Positions 55,387-64,000 of a stretch of 64,000 bases of DNA are shown one piece after another. The DNA is from Serinus canaria (taxonomy: Eukaryota; Chordata; Aves; Passeriformes; Fringillidae). Location: assembly GCF_022539315.1 (NCBI RefSeq), contig NC_066314.1, forward strand, positions 61,985,543 to 62,049,542, given 5' to 3'. Both the position numbers and the translations under genes were made by a program. Position 1 is the first letter of the stretch. Each line of letters begins with the position of its first letter. The notes beneath the pieces are model-generated. The model did not search any database. It saw nothing but the letters and a program-made list of their open reading frames with translations, and had not been told where the DNA came from.

Positions 55387-57527
55387 GCTTCTAACATCAG
55401 TTTCCTAAACCACAACAAACACATAACAAAGCATTATGAACCATTTTTCACCTAATCCATCTTTTACAAAAATACTGGCTCTCCCCTGAGGGAAAAGCAA
55501 ATGATGAAACAGCTGAGAAAAAGACAACTCATTTTCTCTGTTCATTTTCCTCCCTACTTCTGATCTACTTTAAAAATAGGTGAACTGGATCCAGAAGACC
55601 AAAGGATCCTCTCAGCATGCAGAATTGTTCTTTTTCAGAGTTGTTGGGTAGTAAAGAGAAATCAGTACTTCACGATGTTAATTGTGAACAGTTTGGCTCT
55701 CACTGAGGAAGGATTCCCCAGGTCCTGGATTGTGAGATAGGAAGTTACACCAGGCTTATGCAATCTGCTGGGAGCATAGACTGAACACTAGAGATCGTTT
55801 GCTCGAAAGCAAAAAGGATCATCACAGTTCTTAGGAGAGCTATTATTTAAAACAGGCCTTGGAAGTTTATTTCTACTGTTCAATTCTTCACAGCAGGCTG
55901 GCTCACATGTACTTCTCACCACTATAAGTGACTTTAAGGATAAGGTTTACCAAACAGTTGATGGTAATCACCTATAAAAAGAACTGTTCATATAAATGTA
56001 AAAAATGACTCTCAGATCCCTTTGTTCTGCCTTGTATTTTCAGGACTTGGATACATGCTCCTTCCAGTGAAAGACTGGGCTAGCATTTTACTACAACTTC
56101 TGATTCTACAGACCAGGGCACAAGGCCATAATGAAACCCAGGAAGGGATTTCTGGTTCATATTCTAGAATATACAAGAGCCTGAGAGGCAAAGGGTGTGC
56201 TACCCAAATCAGAGAATACTATTATTTACCATTTCATTCCTTCAGGGAGAGGGCACCAGAAGCAAAGAAAACCAACTGTCTGCTAAGTGAATGTTTATTC
56301 AGAATTTTCCTTTCCACCCATTAACCTGAAAATGGGAAATTTAATGAATGAGAAAATAATCCATTAGTTTAAGGTCAAGACACAGACCTAACTTTTTTTT
56401 TTTTTTTAAAGCAAATAGAACAGAGTACTTTGTGCTGCATCTGTCCTAGCCCAATGACATGCATTTTTATTCACTATTCAGACTTGTTTCTTCAGAATGT
56501 GACCTATCCAATGCTAAGCTTGTTTTTGTCACTCATTTTTTATATGGCATGAGGAATATTACTTTAATTTTCTGCTTCGTTACCCTGACAATGAACAAGC
56601 CCATGGAACTCCCTTAAAAAAATATTGTATTAGCAAAGTTAGTGAGTCAAACACTAGGCAGGAATATCCACAGCTTCCCAAATTAATGAAATTTTTTTTG
56701 GAAACACCAACAAACTTTCAGATTCATACTGAACATCAATCTCTGCTTGTGGCTAGAGCTAAGTCTTGGTGGCAGGAAAAGGGACTGCAGGAACGCTGTG
56801 GTGCTCCTCACATTTTCCCTTAAGGCACTCAGTACTGACCTGTAGCACAGACAGAACTGCACAATTAGGCAAGCCACGGGCCTCCAGTTAATGTGGCAGC
56901 TCCTGTTTGGCCTGTGCTTTGCAAAGTGCCCTGAATGAGACACCATCCCATCAGGAAGGTAACACTTTGGACACCAGTGCAGGCATTTCAGACAGCAGGA
57001 TGCCAAACTTTCAGAAGAATAAGAAAATACATGTCCCGTCTGCAGACAAACCCACTGTAAGACAGTTACCTATGTTTGGCTTTTCAGAGAGAACGCTGGA
57101 TCTTCAGACAGATTGAGCCCATGATGAATTCAAGTTTTTTGCTATGTATGGAAAGCAAAGCTGACCTGATCACACACAGCTCAAAGTGCTGATCTTAGTG
57201 ATATTCTCTTTTTCCAAGGACAGGCTATAGTTTGTTATATTTTTTTTTTCACAGAACGTCAAACTATACACTTACTCACTGGTGCAAATAACACACACTG
57301 GAAAGAAAAACAAGAGAGAGGAAGAGACTTAGCTTGGAAAAAGAACCACCAATTTTCATTTCAAATGTAGCTGAACAGAAGACTTGAGAGGGAACAGATT
57401 AATGATTACAACTGCTAAACCAGGACTTCACTATACAGTTATCATGTCCAGATGTTGTTTTTGCCCTTGACAGGTTTTGAGGTTTTACTTACAAAAATAC
57501 AGACATGCATCTAGTCTAAGGGCATCT

Positions 57528-57548
57528 ACATGCATTTAAAATGCATGT
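57528..57548. repeat. 21-bp palindrome
   Basis: ACATGCATTT, A, AAATGCATGT: 10-bp arms around a single base. Each arm contains ATGCAT. Confidence 0.9.
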
Positions 57549-57630
57549 AATACCATTAAGAAACTGAACTTTATGCATTCTGCACTCCCATTCACAAGCA
57601 AAATGAGGAATATGGTGATGGGGTTAAAAA

Positions 57631-57648
57631 TCTTTGTTTAAACAAAGA
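57631..57648. repeat. 18-bp perfect palindrome
   Basis: TCTTTGTTTAAACAAAGA with no spacer. It lies 83 bp from the ATGCAT palindrome. Confidence 0.9.
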
Positions 57649-59100
57649 ATATGTAGTTTACTAGTAGTACATAATTGGTATTAACAGATGCATTCAGTGG
57701 TTATTCCAGCAATACTGTGCAGTAGTTTTTATGCCTACAAACTTTAATAGTGCCCCAGATGATGAGTTCAAATCTATGCAAAACTTGTGTGTATTAGATG
57801 TGTATTACTGACACTTCTTAATGTATACCGTATCTTTAAAAAGTTCATTGCTGTGGGAAGCTTTTAAAAACAAAAGTCTCTTAAAAATGGACTTTTTCCC
57901 TTGAAAGTATCACGTATATCTGATTACTGTGCTGCCAAGCTGAAATACTCCCTCCATCTTCCATTCCAAAACAGATGGCAAATAACGAGCACCTTGGAAT
58001 ATTCTCCACTTACAGTATTTAGCTTGCGGTTAAGGACTTTCCAGCTTTCTGGGTTAACACCACATCTCTAGAAACTGCTGCAGATCAAGGAGCACCAGCA
58101 CAGCTGACAGAATTCAGCCTCAAACCAACCTTCCCATACTTAATAGTTCCTCGTTTCAGCTGAAACATCTCAGACTGAATTTGGATTAAGAGCAAAGTGA
58201 TGTGTTTAGGAGCAGAAGAGCCTAAAGCACTCAGGGGTTCCAAAGGCAGTGGAAGCACTATGGCTGCTGAGACACTGAATGTAAAAAAGGATGGTCTCAT
58301 CTTTTTTCCCCCCAGTTCCTCACAATTCAGACATTTAGATTTAGTTACCACTCAACTGGGAGAGAAGACAACGTGGCAAGATTTTTCTTAATGTTTCTGC
58401 AAGTTTACCAGGACTGCAGTACTCCACAGTACACGTCTACCCTGAAAAGATCATCCAAATCCTAAGCAGTTAAATTCACAATTCCTATTAATGAAACTGT
58501 TATGCTGTGACATATGTAATTACTGATTAATTATCCCTTATTTTAACAAGTGTCTGTAGGCCAGATGCTTTTTCATTCCACATAAAAGTGTATCTGCAGT
58601 GGTGTAAAAGACAATTGATATTAGGGTTTTTTTCAAACTAAAATTATTTTACAGAAATAAAAAGTTTCTTCAGAATATTAAACAACTGAAGCTATATCTT
58701 CTTTAATGTCTTTTGTTAACCTTGCTTGTTTCTTTAGAAAAATAATAAACTAGTATGTCTCAATTCAATTCTTTTAAATCATGCTACTTCCTTACATAGG
58801 TCCATGTCAGTTCAAAAGTATCAAACATATAATACACAATAAATTTCAGTCTTCCTTGAATTTGCTTCTTAGAACAGTGGCTATAGGATATTCAGTTCTC
58901 CTGTATCAATGTGCCACCATGGGTTAACTTTAACTCCAAACCCCAATTTCCAAAACTCTCCCCTTAGGCCAGCATATTGATACAACTTCAGCAAAGTTCT
59001 GGAGAAACATGAATTGCAGAGACTTTGGAAGAATTTTCATTGTTTTTTTAGAACAAAATATAGGAATAAAATGAAACCATAACTTTGGTTTACAAAGTAT

Positions 59101-60714
59101 AGCTTTTATTTTACAGACTGCTTTAATGAGTTTTCAAATATAGATCTTAAAAAGTCTTGAGTGTTTCAATATATACATTTGAAATATTTATTGCTAATAT
59201 GTTAATATTTTTTGTGTTTTACCAAGTGTTACCTATTAAGAACATTTTTAAGTGTTCAATAGTAATTAACCCATCATTGAAATACCATCTCTCAACATTC
59301 TCTAGTGCATATATGCTTTTGTAGGGATTCAGGAATTACTCTGATTTACAGGTTATGGAGAGCATAAATATGTCTGCTAGGCTGAAATGGGAGTCATGCT
59401 TAAGTTACAGGGGAAAAAAGCAGGTAACTTACTGAAGTGGCACAAATAACTTAGAGAGAAGTATTGATTCAGTCATAAAGGCTAACAAACTTATACACCT
59501 GGAACTTCAGTTTTAGTCTTCTCTTGGTCACAGCAAGAATGTGAAATACCAGAAAGTTAATGACTGCACGGCACACAGCATTCTGGTATAATCACAGCAA
59601 TCAGGGGAATTCAAACAGATTGCAAAGGCTTTCATGTGCAACAAACTGTATTAAAGAAGATTCTTTAATGAAATATAATTTTTGAGTCACGGAATACATC
59701 CAGTAATTATGAGGGGAATCTTCAGGGCACATCAGGCATTTCTTTATATTGTTCCTCAATGAGTGCCTCAAGATGTGCCAAGGTAGTTTTATCCTTATAC
59801 AACCTGAATTTTAGTTTCTTTACTGAAATTATCAGCAAAGGCACCAACTTGGAGGTGATTTCTCATCCTAAGCAAACTGTTCAGCCACAGCTTCTTACGA
59901 GTAAGGCCAATGAAGTCAGAAAATGACCCACATAGCAGAATCTCACAAGTAGTGAGTTTCCATTAATGATCTCCCAGTCCCTTGCTCTTTTCAAACCAAC
60001 CATGCCACGTTTATACCTTTCTACAACACCGCAACCTCAACTGGATAAATCAACCCTTCAAGACTAGGAGTTCCTTTAATAGCTTCATACAGACTCTAAT
60101 GTGGCACTGAATAGCAGTATATGCTTTGAAAATAGATTCATAACGGGCTTTAATATATTTTTCACTTGTATTTTAGTTCTTCTCAAATCTGAGTATCACT
60201 GACTTGCAATCACCATAAGAAAGTTGACTTATATGCAATTCTTGTTGCATCACTGCAAACACAGGATATTGCCAAAAAGGTACAGTTTATCAATGAAGCA
60301 CTTTCATTTTCCAAAGTTAATTTACCTTTAATTTTTGAGGAAGAAAGAAGGCAACGTAGGTTAAATGTGTTACACAGAAAATCTAACAATAACCAGAATG
60401 CAGTTTTAGAGACATGGAGGTTTAGAGGTCTGGAATTCTTAGAGCCCTACAAAGTAATTTCAGCAGAACCAGAAATGAATCTGATATGATGCAGCATAAA
60501 AACTGCAAAGATCTCATGATTCATTTTCGTGGGGGAAGGGTTTAGGCTGAAACATGCTGCCTGTTCAAACTTTCCAGAACAGAACACGGAGGATCTTAAA
60601 AAACGCCATCAGACAAACCATGTCATCCGTGTGATCCACGCAAAACCATTGCCTGCCAAAGCTCCAAACACACGAGCACTTAACAAAGGTTTCCAAAAGG
60701 TGGAATCAGTCTCT
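59101..60714 (-). promoter_or_regulatory. WASHC3: Probable WASHC3 3' UTR with candidate poly(A) signals
   Basis: This is the sequence downstream of the WASHC3 stop on the minus strand. Candidate signals read on minus are ATTAAA (plus strand TTTAAT) at 60327-60332 and 60149-60154, and AATAAA (plus strand TTTATT) at 59105-59110. The last is the only canonical hexamer I noticed and would give a UTR of about 1.6 kb. The choice between them is a guess. Confidence 0.4.
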
Positions 60715-60799
60715 TCAGTCACTGAATGAAGATTCACTGTCAGAACTGTCTTCTGCTTTGCCATCATCTCCCCAGGCAGGCACAGGGGCATCTGGGGTC
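60715..60799 (-). CDS. WASHC3: WASHC3 (CCDC53) last coding exon
   Basis: Subunit 3 of the WASH complex, a small coiled-coil protein of about 190 residues. The complex activates Arp2/3 to form actin on endosomes during cargo sorting. On the minus strand, after the acceptor TTGCCTGCAG, the exon encodes one base of a split codon, then TPDAPVPAWGDDGKAEDSSD and SESSFSD, and stop TGA. The PDAPVP start and the SSDSESSFSD C-terminus match vertebrate WASHC3. The acidic linker between them is divergent. The preceding codon ends in G, which fits the conserved Leu-Leu-Glu. The coiled-coil exons are not in the window, so this intron is at least 3.2 kb. Confidence 0.92.
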
Positions 60800-63700
60800 C
60801 TGCAGGCAACAAAAACATTCTGTGCTGTAAATCCAGCTGAGAGCACAAGCAGCTCAGCACGTAACACCACTGTCCTTGCATGACAACTGCAGGCACTCTA
60901 TTGCCACAACATTTAACACATTAACTGTTTATGGTTCACAAACTCACACCTTTGTGGTATTGCTTCACCTACAACTGGAAGGCAAACACTAGAAACTGTA
61001 ACTCACTGGACATCAAAACTCTGCAGACACCAGTGTGAAGGCACGCCTTTGATGCCATCAGAAATGATGACAGATTGTTAAGAAGTGGCAAACACTTATA
61101 GAAAGAGTTGAAAGCAGGCAATAATGATTAATTCAATTTTTTTTTTAATCTTCAGAGGTTGTTGGGCTGAAAGGAACATTCTGTACACCATTGAGCAGTG
61201 TAAATAGTACATGAAAAAAATAAGACAGGAAATGAACAATATTGTATCCAACTAAAACTGCAGGGATAATTTAGTGAAGCAAAAAAGAATTACTCAGAGT
61301 GGAATTTGGCTAGAACATTGGGTTAAATTTGACATGCAAGAGCAGCCATGGGATTTTTATTGACTACAAATGATCAGACCTCTTGTATTTAGTTTTAAAG
61401 AGAATATTTAGGATGGATCTTAACACTGTGGCAAAATGTTTGCTTGGGGAATCTACTGGAAATGAAGGTGAGAGAAGCAAGCCATCTAAAGACTAACTAA
61501 CATTACTGCCTGAAGATGCTGGCTCTCTATGGATTCTTCCTCTTAAGTATGTAATGAATTTGACATACAAGCAATCCAGAGCCTGATAAAGGCTGAAAGC
61601 AAGGTAGAAAATACAAACATAATTATACTTGGGGGAAAATGACATTCAGAGAACCTCACTTCCTGTATGACAGTTAACATCTCTTGGATAAAATATTGCA
61701 TTTTAAACTAAGCTGACAGTTGTATTAATCATCCTGTTCTTATTTATCTTGGGAGTATAGAATTTCTTTTCCAACATTAGTTCTGTTTAGTATAATTTCT
61801 CTGTTGGGAATCCCTTAGGTAACTTTAAAGTGTTCCTAAACATTTTTGGTGCAAAGATGAGAAGTGTGTGAAAGAACTGCAGAAGAGCCTTCTCCCTCCC
61901 CCCAGCACACCTCTAAAACAAATGAAGAAAGCATCTGCTTTCTCATGCAAATACCACTTCACAATATTATTCCTTGTTGCCATGGTAATGACAAAACAGA
62001 AGAGCTGTGCAAAGACATGATCTGCAGAGACGAGTGCAAAACCTCTCATTTATCAAGAAGAGGAAGATGATGCTGAATTCCTTTAGCTCATGAGAGCAGG
62101 ACAAACTCTTCTGGAACTTAAGACAGGCAAGAGAGGAAGGATAAGAAACAAAAGTTAAAGATAGGTAAATTGGGAGCTTGATAAAACAGGCAGTTACCAA
62201 ACACTGTAAAAAGTTGAGAAAGGAGCATTAACAGAGGTGGAAAAGCCAAGGGGAGAGTGTAGAAACAATACTGTATCATCAGAATCAGCACACCTACATC
62301 CTCAAATAACCCATGCTCAGTCAATGGCAAGGAGCTGGGGGAGTCTGCAGTAAGGGACTGTTGAGATAAGGCATGAAATGATGACACAGACACTGCTGCT
62401 CTCGAGGGGAACAAAAAAAAAAAAGAGAACCTTTATTTTCTGACTCCAACATTTATAGTTTTCTAAAGGTGACAGTGGATTGGAGGGTGACAGTGCCACC
62501 TCTCCAATGCCACTGGACAGACCAAGGGTCCATCAATTCTCTCCACCTCTATGAAAGAATGCAAAACATAGGTTATTTACAGAATTGTGTGTGAGAAAGT
62601 TTGTTGAAAGAATATAAACATCAGAAGGCTTAACAAAGTTTTACAAAATCAGGGCAACAAGGGACAGATACACAGCCATGTGTACATTTTCGTAATTTTC
62701 TCTGGGACTGAGTGAGCAGACCTTAGGAAGCTGAAGACCCCAGAAATGCAGTGTGAATGGCAAGACACATATAAAAGAAGAAGCCTGTAGTGTCACGAGA
62801 AGCAAGAAAATTTAGAAGTCATCCCTGATACCTTAACATGCTCCACATCATGCACCCTGCCAAATAATTAGCTTTCTTTAATCAGTTTTCAAACCAATAA
62901 CACTTAAAAAAAAATCTGAATAAGCATTACTGTTGCACAGATCTTTGAAGACGGATTTTGAGATCTAACCCCAAAAATATTCTGTGAGCCTCAATCCACA
63001 GTAATAACATTTCTGTCTCAATGCAAAATAGGCAATCTATAAGCAGACACTTTTGAAAAAATAGCTTTTGAAATTTTAACCTTTTATCTTTTTGTTTTAT
63101 CTACTATAAAAATCCACCCAAGCATGAAGAAATAGCAGCATTTATAGAAAGGTATGGACTTGAAAGCACAGCAAAAAGTACAATACGTTTAACACACATA
63201 TAGAAAACCCACGTTTGCTAAACCTACCTCCAACTTGCACAAGGTCTTTTTTTATTTCTCATTTAATCAGTAAAGAAAACAACAGAGGAATAACTACTTT
63301 AGGCTTATCTAGACCAGGAAGTAACTGGGAGCTAAAGTGACTCATCATATGATGATACTTCAGGTTTATTTTATTTAACAAGTAGCTAGTTTCAAAATAA
63401 GCCTTTACAAAATGTAAAAGGACTTCACTGGAAATTAAAAATTTACTTTTTAATGCCCTGACAGTTTCTGAAAAGAATGCAAAAATACTTCAAACATTTT
63501 GGTGTCTATAATGTAAGAATGAAAGTTAATACTTTAATCACTTTAACAAATTCTGTGAAATAATACTGAAGAACTAAATTAAACGTCAACTGTAAAGTAA
63601 GTCTGAAATTAACATTTATGACCAGACAAGAAGCTTTGAAAGTTACTATCTATTCTTAGGAGAGTATTCTTCACATCAGATTAACTCAATCAACAGCCAA

Positions 63701-64000
63701 AATTCAGAACTGCCGACTTCAATTTATGCTGTCAATTTTGAAGTCTAGGTGTACCCTACATCTACTGAGGGAATCTGGAAACAACTGTGTTGTCCCTCAA
63801 GCATTCAACAAAATAAGACTGAGTTGTTCTTACTACTCTACAATAATGACATTTTCTTATTGGAGTGTTGAAAGCAAGTATCTGGGAAAAACCTCACAGT
63901 CTATGAAACTGAAAATGGCTACTGACCTTTTATTTGAGTCCTCATTGCTAAATGCACATTGCCAGATGCTAGCTTGCCACTGCTGTAGCACAGAGCACCT
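60800..64000. other. WASHC3: WASHC3 last intron (incomplete)
   Basis: Intron upstream of the last WASHC3 exon on the minus strand, running to the window edge. I searched for the preceding exon, which carries the conserved YLKMVQVGVPVMAI segment, and did not find it. No mobile element was recognised. Confidence 0.7.

Larger units (their letters stand above)
47433..59100. other. Intergenic, no gene seen
   Basis: Mostly unique AT-rich sequence up to the presumed 3' end of WASHC3. Small repeats and palindromes within it are listed separately. Open frames of up to 152 residues (for example near 48.8-49.2 kb) have no recognisable features and overlap each other on both strands. Confidence 0.55.

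Overview
The window is vertebrate nuclear DNA from a bird, most likely a passerine (songbird). The evidence is the intron-exon gene structure, several CR1 retrotransposon fragments with the avian-type 3' end, two solo LTRs resembling songbird ERV families, and coding exons that match known vertebrate proteins closely. It is not prokaryotic. There are no operons, CRISPR arrays or phage genes, and almost all long open frames are chance.

Three protein-coding loci can be supported. (1) The 5' end of GNPTAB is on the minus strand: coding exon 1 (5941-6057) and exon 2 (1706-1791), with a CpG-island promoter at about 5.5-6.35 kb. The rest of the gene lies off the left edge. (2) DRAM1 is complete on the plus strand. 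Seven coding exons between 18803 and 32338 join without a frame break into a 239-codon reading frame, with a CpG-island promoter and candidate poly(A) signals. (3) The last coding exon of WASHC3 (CCDC53) is on the minus strand (60715-60799). Its other exons lie off the right edge. As I recall, the order GNPTAB(-) DRAM1(+) WASHC3(-) is the same as on human chromosome 12q23, so this is a conserved syntenic block.

Layout: 1-5.9 kb is GNPTAB introns, with a perfect 24-bp minisatellite at the left edge. 5.5-6.4 kb is the GNPTAB CpG island. 6.64-7.26 kb is an ERVL-like solo LTR with a 5-bp target duplication. 7.3-18.2 kb is intergenic with three CR1 copies and a G/T-only tract. 18.3-32.3 kb is DRAM1, carrying a CR1 copy in intron 1 and an ERVK-like solo LTR in intron 4. 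33-59 kb is a gene desert with microsatellites, one CR1 tail and several hairpins. 59-64 kb is the 3' end of WASHC3.

The genes share a lysosome and endosome theme: GNPTAB tags lysosomal enzymes, DRAM1 is a lysosomal membrane protein acting in autophagy, and WASHC3 belongs to the endosomal WASH complex. They are separate transcription units and nothing here shows co-regulation. I found no previously undescribed system. The most notable non-genic structures are a near-perfect 34-bp-stem hairpin at 41.7 kb, a triplicated branch-point-like motif before DRAM1 exon 6, and a competing splice donor at DRAM1 exon 4.
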